A DNA stretch of 35,788 bases from Gammaproteobacteria bacterium (GCA_026709365.1 JAPOTD010000062.1:1-35788), one strand, 5' to 3'; shown: positions 1-7,989, numbered from the stretch's first letter. Notes: generated from the sequence alone by a model not told the origin. Translations and numbers: made by a program.

Positions 1-316
1 CATCCCCGCCGTCGCCAACCAACAGCCAAGCGCCCGCATGGCCGTCGCTGCGCACCTCAGCCAGCTTCGCCGTTGCTTGGCCGCGCGTCTCGAAAGGGCC
101 GAGCAGGAGCCGATGCCGACGGCCCGCGGCGGTGTCAAAGGCCCTGACCTGCAGCGGCTCCATGACATCCATGCCGGGCTCCCGCCTCGCTGCCTCGGCG
201 TTGCCGACGCTTTGGTAACTGCCCAGCACGATCCAAACCGGCGACTCGGCAGCAGATGCCGCCAAGGCAAGCGCCAACCCGAAGCATAAGGCCAATGTCC
301 GCGGTGCCGTCCTCAT
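1..316 (-). CDS. SPOR-domain secreted protein (C-terminus cut by window edge)
   Basis: The reverse strand reads an open frame from an ATG at 316-314 to the left edge, giving 105 visible residues. It starts with a short positive region and a hydrophobic stretch (about residues 8-22, ending ASAAES) that looks like a cleavable signal peptide. From about residue 27 it has a SPOR-like pattern: WIVLGSYQSVGNAEAARRE, then a run containing RHRLLLGPFETRGQATAKLAEVR and an alternating GAWLL strand. SPOR domains bind denuded peptidoglycan glycans at the septum in the periplasm. The gene follows the YCII gene on the same strand with a 59-base gap, so the two may be co-transcribed. The remainder and any extra domain lie outside the window. 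Confidence 0.72.
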   Translation of the reverse strand, partial: MRTAPRTLALCFGLALALAASAAESPVWIVLGSYQSVGNAEAARREPGMDVMEPLQVRAFDTAAGRRHRLLLGPFETRGQATAKLAEVRSDGHAGAWLLVGDGGD

Positions 317-375
317 GGCCGTGATTTTACCAGCATTGCGGCCCATCGCTGGGCAGTGCCCAGTCCAAGCGGCGC

Positions 376-681
376 TTAGCGCCAAGTTGCGCCGCCCACC
401 CAAGTGCCCGCAGCCGGTTGAAGGGCCTGGAACTGCGTTTCCCGATACAAGCCCGCCTGATAGTAAGGGTCGTTGAAAAGCAGGGATTCAGCGACCGTTC
501 GGTCATCCGTGTGATAGAGGAAGCAACTGCCGACATGGATGCCCTGTGGCTGCGAAGCCAGCGGCCCGGCAACTGCGATCTGGTCCATGATCGTGTCCAC
601 ATACGCCAAATGACTGCGCAGGTGCTGCTGGCGCAGGGCTTCGGAATCGTCGATGTCGCGGCAGATGACCAGCCAAGCCAT
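376..681 (-). CDS. YCII-family protein
   Basis: The product is 101 residues from the ATG at 681-679, preceded by a GAGGTG ribosome site. A longer upstream reading frame exists, but it runs through intergenic repeats and lacks protein-like composition, so this start is chosen. The YCII (DGPF-like) fold is visible: HLRSHLAYVDTIMDQIAVAGPL carries the family's conserved His followed by the AGPL turn, and FNDPYYQAGLYRE is the conserved DPyy.aGLy segment. YCII proteins are small dimeric alpha-beta proteins; some are enzymes (chloromuconolactone dehalogenase type) but most have no known reaction. A short copy of this gene's start region occurs at 2442-2507, just after the DUF3598 gene, which hints that it once belonged to the TonB-receptor operon. 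Confidence 0.82.
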   Translation of the reverse strand: MAWLVICRDIDDSEALRQQHLRSHLAYVDTIMDQIAVAGPLASQPQGIHVGSCFLYHTDDRTVAESLLFNDPYYQAGLYRETQFQALQPAAGTWVGGATWR

Positions 682-740
682 TGGCACCTCAAACTGAACG
701 TTTGCTTCGGCGCCCAGTGTACAGTGCAGACCAAAACCGT

Positions 741-774
741 GCGACCTGACGGTCGCGGCGGGCCTTCGGTCCGC
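741..774. other. two adjacent small stem-loops upstream of the YCII gene
   Basis: Positions 741-756 form a perfect 6-bp stem with a 4-base loop (GCGACC-TGAC-GGTCGC). Positions 758-774 form a second stem (GCGGGCC-TTC-GGTCCGC, one G-T pair). Neither is followed by a T run on either strand, so they are not obvious intrinsic terminators. They lie between the YCII start and the repeat-filled region. Function is unknown. Confidence 0.4.
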
Positions 775-829
775 GCCCGTTGCTTGGAGTGGATCTCGGT
801 ATGTTTTTGAAGCTGAACATCCGTTCGGC

Positions 830-1240
830 AGTGGCTCAGTTTGACTCAGGTCGTCGTCGTGACTCGGTCGAGGGCGGGACGCCCTCGCTCCAAGGTGCCA
901 CGCTCGGTTTGGGCGTCGTCCCCCGGAGCGAGGGCGTCCCGCCCTCGATTGGAAATCCGCGCGACAACACAGCGGGTTGGCGCGCCCACTCGCTCCGTGG
1001 GGTCGTTGCCCGATCCAAGCGGATTCCCGGAGCGAGGAGGCCCCTTGCTGCAACACGCGCAAAAAAAGCATCCAACCGTTGACAAGACGGAAACTCGCTC
1101 CCGGGGGCCTCACCTGAAGTGGGCGTCTCGTCCCGGAGCGAGGGCATCCTGCCCTCGCAGTGACGCCTGGTAGAGCGCCAGCCGCTCAAGCCCAGCCAAA
1201 GGCAAACTGAGCCACTACCGGAAATTCAAACTGAGCCACT
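830..1240. mobile_element. MITE-like remnant with IS21-like inverted ends
   Basis: A 15-bp sequence AGTGGCTCAGTTTGA at 830-844 reappears inverted as TCAAACTGAGCCACT at 1226-1240, with another 14-bp copy in the same orientation at 1203-1216. Repeated end boxes 20-25 bp apart are a feature of IS21-family ends. The roughly 410 bp between the ends contain no transposase-like frame, only the palindromic repeats listed separately. The segment therefore looks like a non-autonomous element or an internally deleted IS. No clear target-site duplication is visible. This block accounts for most of the gene-free stretch 682-1329. Confidence 0.5.
869..1157. repeat. cluster of REP-like extragenic palindromes
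   Basis: The unit is about 23 bp, starting GGAGCGAGGGCGTCCC and ending GCCCTCG, and is itself palindromic (CGAGGGCG..CGCCCTCG type). Good copies are at 925-947 (plus), 869-891 (inverted) and 1135-1157 (plus, two changes). Degraded copies are at 1029-1050 and about 1094-1116. The copies at 911-947 and 1121-1157 share a longer direct repeat that includes upstream GGGCGTC. A worn copy lies far away at 25872-25893. The inverted pair 869-891/925-947 resembles a BIME, the paired arrangement of REP elements. Confidence 0.65.
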
Positions 1241-1329
1241 ATTTCCATTCTGAAAGAATTCCATCACAAGCGGCCATGTGCTAAACAGGATGATTGTGCA
1301 ATCGCTCAATTGGGCGTTGAGGAGGCCAC

Positions 1330-2445
1330 ATGCACAAGATGCTTCCGTTCCTGCTGGCCGTTTTGGCCATTGGCTGGCAAGGCGCCGCTGCCGATCCGCC
1401 GGACACCGGGATCAGCGGCGTTTACGAAGTCATGGTTGGGGTGGCTGACGCTAAGCAGGCACTGGAGTACTTCCAGGAGTTTGGCTTTGCCCCGGTCGCC
1501 TCGGCGGAGTTGACGGCGGCGCAGGCGGCGCAGCTGTACGGCGTCAGTTCAGCGCTTCGATCATGGCGACTGCAAAACGGCTCCGTGGACGCCCACGGCC
1601 TGTTGCGGCTGCTGCAATGGGCCAACCCCTTGGGTCCTGGGGTTGGCTTCGCTCCTCCGGAGACGGTCGGCACCCGGATGGCGGTGATGCGCACTCGGGA
1701 CATCCACCGGCTGGCTGACGTGTTCGCCGACCTGCGCGACGGCGTCGGCGAACCCTGGCTGCTGGCCGGCCCTGTCTATGACGATCTCTACGATGCCACC
1801 AAAGGGGTGCCCAGCATCGTCAACCGGCGCATCGGGGTTCGGGAAATGGCCGTCTATGGCCGCTGGTTCAATCATGTCTTCTTTCAACGCTACGGCTACA
1901 CCATTCCCGGCTATGGCGTGATTGGCGAGCACGCTCCGCTGGGCACCAGCGAGTTCACCCATCATGATTTCATGGTGGCCGGGGATTTGGCCGAAGTCAC
2001 CGCTTACTACGAAACCGTTTTTGGCCTGCTGCCGGAGAACGACCCAGTCATCGACGGCGCTTGGCAGGCTGGTCCCCAAGCGGTGTTTCAGATGGCGCCC
2101 GGGCGCTCGCATTGGTACCGGGGCTTCGTCTCCCCCAACAACGTGAGCGGCAAGCTCAAGTTCTTCTCCTTGGAGGGGCTGCACGTCGCGGATGACCGCT
2201 CCGCTCGGCAACGCCCCGGCGAACTCGGCATCACCCTCCACTCCCTGTGGACCCCACGGCTTGGGCTGGTGCATCGCCTGGCCGAGGCGGCGGGACTGAA
2301 TCCGAGCCCGCAGCAACCCAATGAGTTCGATGAGCCGAGCTTCCTGCTGCGCGGCCCCGACGGCGCAAGCTGGCAGATCATCGAGCGCAAGCAGTCCCGC
2401 TGGCAGCCGGTCACTCAGTTTCAGCTATTGGATATGGACAACTAG
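1330..2445 (+). CDS. secreted two-domain VOC (glyoxalase-fold) protein
   Basis: The product is 371 residues with an N-terminal signal peptide (MHKMLPFLLAVLAIGW, cleavage near GAAAD). The ATG follows GAGGAGG closely. Two VOC-like modules are visible: about residues 27-125 (GVYEVMVGVADAKQALEYF, the usual 'paired strand then helix' start) and about 195-345, which opens with TSEFTHHDFMVAGDLAEVTA and contains YYETVFGLLPEND. VOC proteins bind a metal in a paired beta-alpha-beta fold and include dioxygenases, lyases and binding proteins. Export to the periplasm is unusual for catalytic members. It is the only plus-strand gene in the first 8 kb and lies between the two copies of the YCII start region, so it may have been inserted there. 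No substrate can be assigned. Confidence 0.78.
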   Translation: MHKMLPFLLAVLAIGWQGAAADPPDTGISGVYEVMVGVADAKQALEYFQEFGFAPVASAELTAAQAAQLYGVSSALRSWRLQNGSVDAHGLLRLLQWANPLGPGVGFAPPETVGTRMAVMRTRDIHRLADVFADLRDGVGEPWLLAGPVYDDLYDATKGVPSIVNRRIGVREMAVYGRWFNHVFFQRYGYTIPGYGVIGEHAPLGTSEFTHHDFMVAGDLAEVTAYYETVFGLLPENDPVIDGAWQAGPQAVFQMAPGRSHWYRGFVSPNNVSGKLKFFSLEGLHVADDRSARQRPGELGITLHSLWTPRLGLVHRLAEAAGLNPSPQQPNEFDEPSFLLRGPDGASWQIIERKQSRWQPVTQFQLLDMDN

Positions 2446-2507
2446 TGCGCTGAACCCGCCAGCAGCCAAGCCATTGGCGCCTTGAAGAGAACTGAACGTT
2501 TGCTTCG
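2442..2507 (-). pseudogene. fragment of a second YCII-gene start region
   Basis: Two blocks match the region around the YCII start exactly: 2464-2478 equals 671-685 (15 bp, covering ATG and the next codons) and 2490-2507 equals 692-709 (18 bp, the leader). The spacer differs (11 versus 6 bases). On the minus strand the copy reads MAWLLAGSAH and stops at 2444-2442, compared with MAWLVICRD in the intact gene. Only the leader and first four codons survive. It begins directly after the DUF3598 stop codon. Confidence 0.6.
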
Positions 2508-2531
2508 AGGCCTATTGCGCAGCGCCCGCTC

Positions 2532-2981
2532 CTAGGCGGTGCGACGCTCCTTGATGCAGGTTCGGCGGATCAACTCATCATCCACAAACCAATGCCAAGT
2601 TCGTCCCCGCAGATCGTTGCCTTCATTGATCTGGATCATCTCGTAGAGGTAGCTGCCCGGCATGTCCTTGCGGATCCAGTTGAGCATCATGGTGCGCTCA
2701 TCCACCTCCCAAGCGGAGCCGGCAATTCGCTCGTTGTCCCACCAGATGCGTCCGTCCCGATAGACGGCGGGAAACTCAATTTGCTCCCGCTTGCCGTCCG
2801 CCCAAGTGTAGGTGTTGGTCTGAAAGTAGTCGTGCGGTCCCGCAGCCGGAAAGGTGCAGGACAGGTGGGATGCGTGGCGATCCTGCACCGTGCCGTCCGG
2901 GTCGATGTGGATGTACTCGCCAACCCATTCGCCCTCATGGCGCGCCAGCACGGGCATGCCGGTTCGTATGTTCTCCGTCAT
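2532..2981 (-). CDS. DUF3598-like (calycin-type) protein
   Basis: The product is 149 residues; the ATG at 2981 is preceded by a strong GGAGGAG. The pattern HEGEWVGEYIHIDPDG at the start, followed by HYF/QTNTYTWADG, FPAVYRDGRIWWDNERI, and LYEMIQINEGNDLRGRTWHWF, fits DUF3598, a predicted beta-barrel of the lipocalin/calycin type related to cyanobacterial CpcS-like bilin lyases. It has no signal peptide, so it is probably cytoplasmic. It is the last gene of the operon that starts with the TonB receptor, 23 bases after the DUF1838 gene. A role in binding or chaperoning a hydrophobic ligand is plausible, but this is an inference from fold and position only. Confidence 0.68.
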   Translation of the reverse strand: MTENIRTGMPVLARHEGEWVGEYIHIDPDGTVQDRHASHLSCTFPAAGPHDYFQTNTYTWADGKREQIEFPAVYRDGRIWWDNERIAGSAWEVDERTMMLNWIRKDMPGSYLYEMIQINEGNDLRGRTWHWFVDDELIRRTCIKERRTA

Positions 2982-3004
2982 GGTTCACTCCTCCGAATTT
3001 AGGG

Positions 3005-3889
3005 CTATTCGCTGCGATCAGGCGCCACCACTTCGCCCTCGGCAACGCGCTGATAGTACATCCAGCTGGTGACGTTCACGCGGTCATCGTCCAAGGGCGG
3101 CGGGTTCCTGTAGTCGGGATAGTGGGCCTCGATCTCCTCCTTCATGCGGTCCGGCAAAGCGTTCCAGGACGACAGCCTAAGGCCGGCTGTGTGCATGTAG
3201 ATGATCCCCTCGCGCCCCTGCATGTTCATCCACGGCAGCCAATCGGAAACGCGCGCCCAGCCGACTTGTCGAGCCACCGTGGTGGTGGCGGGATCGAGCA
3301 GCTCATCGGTTGCGCCAAAGAAGTTGAACATTTCGGTGGCGTGATAGGTGCCTCCGATTTGCTTCTGGTAGGCCGAGGCAAGCGGGTTTGGATAAAAGAG
3401 CGGCACGGTGATGTTCATGCGCCACTGTCCTTCGGTGATCATGCCGCCCCAGTTGAGGGGCGTGCCGTCGCGATTGCGCACATAGGTCGAGTGGTTGACG
3501 GGATCATTGGCCACGTGCAGCACATCGACGGTTTCACCGCTCCAAGGGTTCTGCCAAGTGCTGAGCGCCTCGCCGGTTTCCGCGTCGCGGTAGATCAGCA
3601 GCTCGCGCGAGACCATGCGGTAGCCCTCGCCACGTTCAGGATGCGTGTCGCTGACGCAGGCGCGCACGTTCATGCCTTCAACATCGAACAGCAGCCTGTC
3701 GCGCTCGCCTTGACGCCTTGAATAGGCGCTTCCGGCCCACCAAAAGGTCGTGGGCTCGCCGTCAACGGTGGAGCACAGGACTTTTCGCTGCATGGCGAGC
3801 GCATTGCGCACATCCTGCGGGTCAAGCGTTTCCGCCGCCAGCTCGCCGACGAAAAGAATGCTGAACAGCAGCGTGAGTGTTAGCTTCAT
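3005..3889 (-). CDS. DUF1838-family exported protein
   Basis: The product is 294 residues from the ATG at 3889, which has AGGGA upstream; an in-frame start 11 codons earlier adds a non-signal extension and is less likely. The N-terminus MKLTLTLLFSILFVGELAAE is a signal peptide. The body has features typical of DUF1838: FWWAGSAYSRRQGERDRLLFDVEGMNVRAC near the start, then YRMVSRELLIYRD, TWQNPWSGETVDVLHVANDPVN, and a C-terminal segment RLSSWNALPDRMKEEI. The family's biochemical role is unknown. Genes of this family are often found near TonB receptors and oxidative catabolic enzymes, as here, where it lies between a flavin amine oxidase and a DUF3598 gene in one operon. Confidence 0.8.
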   Translation of the reverse strand: MKLTLTLLFSILFVGELAAETLDPQDVRNALAMQRKVLCSTVDGEPTTFWWAGSAYSRRQGERDRLLFDVEGMNVRACVSDTHPERGEGYRMVSRELLIYRDAETGEALSTWQNPWSGETVDVLHVANDPVNHSTYVRNRDGTPLNWGGMITEGQWRMNITVPLFYPNPLASAYQKQIGGTYHATEMFNFFGATDELLDPATTTVARQVGWARVSDWLPWMNMQGREGIIYMHTAGLRLSSWNALPDRMKEEIEAHYPDYRNPPPLDDDRVNVTSWMYYQRVAEGEVVAPDRSE

Positions 3890-3931
3890 GGTCAATTCCC
3901 TATTGCTGTTTTGGCCGCTCACGGCGATATG

Positions 3932-5326
3932 TTAGGCGCTCAGAGCGTTTGCGGCGGCGCGCTCGCCGGAGCGGACAGCGCCTTCCATGCCGGGCGCATC
4001 CGAAGCCATGTGCTCGCCGGCGAAGTGCAGGCGATCCACCGGCTCACCCAAGGCGCTGCGGTAGGCCGCCACCTTGCCCGGCGGCCAAGCGGCATAGCCG
4101 CCCCGGGCGAATGGATCGCGGCCCCAGCCATGGCGGAACCTGACTTGCAGTTGCCGCCCTTTTGAGGCTGGGCGAACCCTTCTGATGGTATCCACCGCCA
4201 AGGATTGAAAGGCTTGATCGCTCAGGGCATCGACGGCGTCCGTGCCGTCCCCGTTGACGAACACCTTGAGGCCGACGATGTCGCCGGTGGCGCGATCGGT
4301 TCGGGGAAAGATGCGCTCAAGGGGCGTATCCGTCCACATGTTCGGCGACAGGCCATCGTCCTCCCAGAACGGTTCGGCATCCATCAGCGCCACACTGGCC
4401 TTGGTGTATTCGATGGCATCAATGGCTTCGCGCTGGGCCGTGCTTAAGGGCGCCTTGATCCGCACATCCCGCAGGCATCCCACCGGCAGGGTGCAAACGC
4501 ACTGGGCGGCTTGGAAGGATTCGCCCGAAAGCGTCACCACACGGACGCCGCGCTTGCCCACTTCGATGTCGCTCACCGGCGCTTGCAGCCGCAGTTCCGC
4601 AGCGTCAAGTTCGGCGACCATCGCCTTCGGCAATTCGCCAGTGCCCGCCGCCAACCGGCCAACGCCGGTTTCCGTCTCGAACAGGCGCACCGACCGCCAC
4701 GGGATGAGCGCGCTCATGCGGTCGCTGTGATTGTGCGTGCCGGCAATGTTGATCAGGTCAATGGCGGCTTCGGATGCGCCGCGGGCGCGCAGCGCATCGC
4801 TGATGGACACATCAATGGCGGCGGAATCAGGCGAATCCCAAAGGTCCGCGCGCGCCAGCGGCACATCCTGCCGCAGGTAATGGCTCTGCAAACGATTGGG
4901 AGGTATGCCGCGTTCCGGCTCGGCCAAGGGATTGGCTTTGGATCCCGCCCAATCCGAGGCATCCATGGTCACGCCGCCGACGTGCAGGGTGAGGCCGCGC
5001 GGGAACTTTGATGGTTCGATTTCGAGGCCGAACTCCTTGGCCCAGGCATGCATTCGCACATACGAGTCGCCGATTTCCACGCCGCCGACCTCCGGGTTGT
5101 CCGGCAGGCCGTTGTAGGTGTAGGCGCGCCCGCCAACTCGGGGCCTCGCTTCAAGCAAAATGACCTTAGCGCCAGCGCGCTTCAATGTGAGCGCGGCTGA
5201 GAGTCCCGAAAGACCCGCACCGAGGACTATGACATCGACGACCGGGGTGCCGGCCCACGCCAAGCGCGGGGCAGCGAGGGTGGCAGCGAGACCGGCCGCG
5301 AACTGCCTGCGGGACAGCTGCGGCAC
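3932..5326 (-). CDS. Tat-exported flavin amine oxidase (FAD-dependent)
   Basis: The product is about 464 residues. The N-terminus has a twin-arginine signal (SRRQFAAGLAATLAAPRLAWA), implying folded export to the periplasm with FAD bound. Next is the dinucleotide-binding motif VIVLGAGLSGLSAALTL with the acid-ended second strand VILLEARPRVGGRAY. The C-terminal FAD clamp is LHFAGEHMASDAPGMEGAVR. This layout fits the monoamine/polyamine oxidase family, which oxidises amines to imines with release of hydrogen peroxide; the substrate cannot be read from sequence. Start choice is uncertain: a GTG at 5326 is used, a TTG at 5332 is equally in frame, and neither has a clear ribosome site. It follows the TonB receptor by about 35-40 bases and precedes DUF1838, all on one strand. 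Confidence 0.85.
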   Translation of the reverse strand: MPQLSRRQFAAGLAATLAAPRLAWAGTPVVDVIVLGAGLSGLSAALTLKRAGAKVILLEARPRVGGRAYTYNGLPDNPEVGGVEIGDSYVRMHAWAKEFGLEIEPSKFPRGLTLHVGGVTMDASDWAGSKANPLAEPERGIPPNRLQSHYLRQDVPLARADLWDSPDSAAIDVSISDALRARGASEAAIDLINIAGTHNHSDRMSALIPWRSVRLFETETGVGRLAAGTGELPKAMVAELDAAELRLQAPVSDIEVGKRGVRVVTLSGESFQAAQCVCTLPVGCLRDVRIKAPLSTAQREAIDAIEYTKASVALMDAEPFWEDDGLSPNMWTDTPLERIFPRTDRATGDIVGLKVFVNGDGTDAVDALSDQAFQSLAVDTIRRVRPASKGRQLQVRFRHGWGRDPFARGGYAAWPPGKVAAYRSALGEPVDRLHFAGEHMASDAPGMEGAVRSGERAAANALSA

Positions 5327-5366
5327 GGTCAAGCGCGATTGAGCGTTGCTAGGCGCAGGCGGGCGT

Positions 5367-7775
5367 TCACAAGCTAGCGCGAATCGTCACGCCAAAGCGC
5401 CGCCGTTCAGGCAGGGTCGCACCGATCCCCCGATTAATGAAGGGGGGGCGCGGAATGACGTTGACATATCGAATCAACGCCGGCGCGGACTCGTCATCTA
5501 GCGCATTGTCAAGCCACAGATTAAGCGACAAGCGCTCGCCCTCAATGCCAGCGCGCAGGTTCAGGATATCGCGGCTGCCAGTGTGGGCAAGGTTATACAC
5601 TTGGGCATAGCGCTTCGAGTTGTGATTCCAGTCGGCGCGCACGAACCATCCCCAATCGGCATTGATTCGGCCGTGGAACCGGCTGCTCAGCGAAGCTTGG
5701 TGCTTGGAGGTATGCGGCAAACTCGTACCGGAAGTGATGACGTCACCGCTCGCCGAGTAGCCGCTGATTAGCGCCGCCTCACGAAACCCGTTTTCGATCG
5801 TGCCCCCGGCATCGACCGACTGGACGAATTCTTTGATATCGCTATCCGTATAGGCGTAGGTGATGCGGGCATCCCAAAACTCAGTGAGCGCCATGGCAAG
5901 CTCCAACTCCAAACCCGTGATCTTGGCTTCGCCTAAATTCTCCAAGATAGAGGTGCTGGTCACGGTGCCGTCAGGGTTGTCAAAAGCCCGTGTGGAGGTT
6001 AGCTGCATGTCTTCCCAAGTGATGTGGTAGATGGCGACATTGCTCTCGACACGACCATCCATCCATAGGTTCTTGAGGCCAACCTCGTAGCTCACCGCAG
6101 TCTCTTCATCAACCGGGCGCACGGAATCCGGAATGCCCGAAGAGCTATTGAGCGTTCCCGGCTTGTTGCCAACAGCCACGTTGCCATAAATTAGCATGTC
6201 GTCCGAAGCCCTGTAGCTCAGGGTGAACTTCGGCAGGAAGGCATCGAACTTGCCGCTAACCGCGTCGCTTGCGCCAGCTGGAGTGATGTCGAACTCATCT
6301 TCGTTGTACCTCATCTCCAGCCCCAAGGTCATTTGTTCGGAAACGTCATACTCAACGGAGCCAAAAACGGAAATGCTGTTGATGGACGCAGCCCCGTCGT
6401 CCCTAGGGGGGTTGTTGGCGGGGTCCGCACGACGCGCCGTATCGCCACGCCCTGAACCGACTATGTCGCCGCTCTCCTCGGAGTCGTAGTAGTAAAGGCC
6501 CGCCATGTAGCGCAACTTCCCGCCTTGCTCGCCACTCAAGCGCAACTCCTGCGAGAAGTCCTCAAAGTCGTCATTCTCCATCGTCACGAACCCGAAAGCC
6601 GCCCCGAGCGCACCTCCGCCGCCAAAGGACTGATCCTGCGACCCAAACCAATCGACATCGTTGTAGCCAGTAATGGAGGTCAGCGACATGCTTTCATTCA
6701 AGTCCCAGTCCAAGCGAAGACCGAGCCGCAGGCTCTCCCGCTCGGAACCAGCGGGCGGGAAAAGGTCCGACGGGAAAAAACCCGTTCGCAGGGTCGTGGC
6801 GTCCTTGCCGTCATCCTCTCCCAAGACCGTTCCCACATCGACTTTACCGCAGTAGTAGCCGCTGCCGCCGTATCCAGCGCCTGTCGGGCCGGACCGGCCA
6901 AAATTCGCCGATGCCTCCGGCGTCCCGGCAGGAGGCGCCGGTTGCATGGTGTCCTGCGGCACTCGGAAACAGTTGTTGTAGGTCGATGGCAACATGCCAA
7001 TGGCGTAATGGGCGTCATCACTGTCCTCATAGATACCGTGCAGCCGAGCGCTGAACTGATCACTGGGAGTCAGGGTTATCACGCCAGCAAAGCTGGTGGT
7101 CTCTTCAGCACCGACTTTGTCGTCAATATCGCTGCCTGGCGAATTGTTGTCATACTCGCCCCCACGCTCATAATGACTAAACGTGACAGCGGCCCCCACC
7201 ACATCGGAGAGAGGCCCGCTGGCATGCAACTCAACCCGCGTATAGTCCCGTTCTCCCAACTCGGCGGAAACCTCGCCACTAAACTCATCGCCCGGCCCCT
7301 TGAGCACGTAGTTGACCGCACCGGCGAGCGTTGACCGGCCATAGAGCGCGCTTTGCGGCCCCTTCACCACTTCAACCCGCTCCAATGCAGCCAGCGGGAT
7401 GGACGCATTGCCTTCCTCAATGATGATGCCGTCCACGAAGAGGCCGGCGTTGGCACGGCCAAGCACGTTGGCCTGCCCCCTGATGACCGGACGAAAGTCG
7501 TTGCGGCCGAAAGCCGAAGCGAAGTCAAATCCGGGAGTGGCATCCGCGATGTCCTGCAGCGAGACAATGCCGCGCTCGTCCAGGGACTCCGCCGTAAGGG
7601 CATTGACGGTGGCAGGAACGTCCCGAAGATTCTCCTCGATCTTCCTAGCGGTCACGACAACCTCTTCGATTTCGAAGGCGCTGTCCGCCGCTTCCGCCGC
7701 AATCCCCGTTGGGATAAAGGGCAACAGGCCCAAAAACAGGATCGGGCCGCGCAGTTGGTTGAATGCCAATTTCAT
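5367..7775 (-). CDS. TonB-dependent outer-membrane receptor
   Basis: The product is 802 residues from the ATG at 7775 (GGGAG upstream); an 18-codon upstream extension lacks signal-peptide character. It has a signal peptide (LRGPILFLGLLPFIPTGIAAEA), a TonB-box-like segment (FEIEEVVVTARK), and a plug domain with RDVPATVNALTAESL, LQDIADATPGFDF, FVDGIIIEE, and LERVEVVKGPQSALYGRSTLAGAVNYV. The rest is a 22-strand barrel ending in an aromatic-rich strand with a terminal RRFGVTIRASL. Such receptors import scarce or bulky molecules across the outer membrane with TonB energy. It is the first gene of a four-gene operon, and the shared 18-bp motif lies 49 bases upstream of its start, linking uptake to the catabolic island. 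Confidence 0.95.
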   Translation of the reverse strand: MKLAFNQLRGPILFLGLLPFIPTGIAAEAADSAFEIEEVVVTARKIEENLRDVPATVNALTAESLDERGIVSLQDIADATPGFDFASAFGRNDFRPVIRGQANVLGRANAGLFVDGIIIEEGNASIPLAALERVEVVKGPQSALYGRSTLAGAVNYVLKGPGDEFSGEVSAELGERDYTRVELHASGPLSDVVGAAVTFSHYERGGEYDNNSPGSDIDDKVGAEETTSFAGVITLTPSDQFSARLHGIYEDSDDAHYAIGMLPSTYNNCFRVPQDTMQPAPPAGTPEASANFGRSGPTGAGYGGSGYYCGKVDVGTVLGEDDGKDATTLRTGFFPSDLFPPAGSERESLRLGLRLDWDLNESMSLTSITGYNDVDWFGSQDQSFGGGGALGAAFGFVTMENDDFEDFSQELRLSGEQGGKLRYMAGLYYYDSEESGDIVGSGRGDTARRADPANNPPRDDGAASINSISVFGSVEYDVSEQMTLGLEMRYNEDEFDITPAGASDAVSGKFDAFLPKFTLSYRASDDMLIYGNVAVGNKPGTLNSSSGIPDSVRPVDEETAVSYEVGLKNLWMDGRVESNVAIYHITWEDMQLTSTRAFDNPDGTVTSTSILENLGEAKITGLELELAMALTEFWDARITYAYTDSDIKEFVQSVDAGGTIENGFREAALISGYSASGDVITSGTSLPHTSKHQASLSSRFHGRINADWGWFVRADWNHNSKRYAQVYNLAHTGSRDILNLRAGIEGERLSLNLWLDNALDDESAPALIRYVNVIPRPPFINRGIGATLPERRRFGVTIRASL

Positions 7776-7823
7776 TGAATTTACTCCCATGCTGGCTGTC
7801 TGGATACATCCCCATTGACACAA

Positions 7824-7841
7824 TGACATATCATTAAGTCA
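7824..7841 (+). promoter_or_regulatory. operator-like 18-bp motif, site A
   Basis: The sequence is TGACATATCATTAAGTCA, and the wider block AATGA-CATA-TCATT at 7822-7835 is a perfect 5-bp inverted repeat. It matches sites B and C at 16 or more of 18 positions. It lies 49 bases upstream of the TonB-receptor ATG. A -35-like TTGAAA (minus strand, 7848-7843) lies immediately upstream of it. Its AT-richness stands out in GC-rich surroundings. A bound repressor here would block the receptor operon promoter (inference). Confidence 0.7.
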
Positions 7842-7844
7842 TTT

Positions 7845-7989
7845 TCAACCAGCCCGCACGGGTTTCGGGAGTAGGTTGAAGCCTTGCGCGGCGAAATCCG
7901 CATCCAGCGCCAGAACGTCAGTCAGCCCAAGGCGGCGCATCAGCGTCAAGGAGGGCGTAGAGCACCGATGTATCAACGAACAGGCTCAC
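7845..7989 (-). pseudogene. VapC-like PIN-domain toxin, internally deleted
   Basis: On the minus strand a GTG at 7989 overlaps the stop of the upstream antitoxin (GTGA). It begins MSLFVDTSVLYALLDAD, the PIN-domain first strand with the catalytic Asp, but terminates at 7918. In a second frame the DNA continues LGLTDVLALDADFAAQGF and ends NLLPKPVRAG at 7845. That is the usual VapC C-terminus, with the LALDaDFaaqGF signature. About 80-90 middle residues are missing and the join is out of frame, so no active nuclease can be made. The remnant ends one base before the site A region. Confidence 0.78.

Noticed and set aside
376-1113. A 245-residue reverse-strand frame containing YCII
   Set aside because: Only the last 101 residues resemble a protein family; the upstream part runs through palindromic repeats. 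The ATG at 681 has a ribosome site.
830-1240. CRISPR array
   Set aside because: Repeats are palindromic, irregularly spaced and in both orientations, and there are no cas genes. They fit REP units.
1561-2316. A 251-residue reverse frame within the VOC gene
   Set aside because: It is antisense to a clear VOC gene and has shadow-type composition with no recognised motif.
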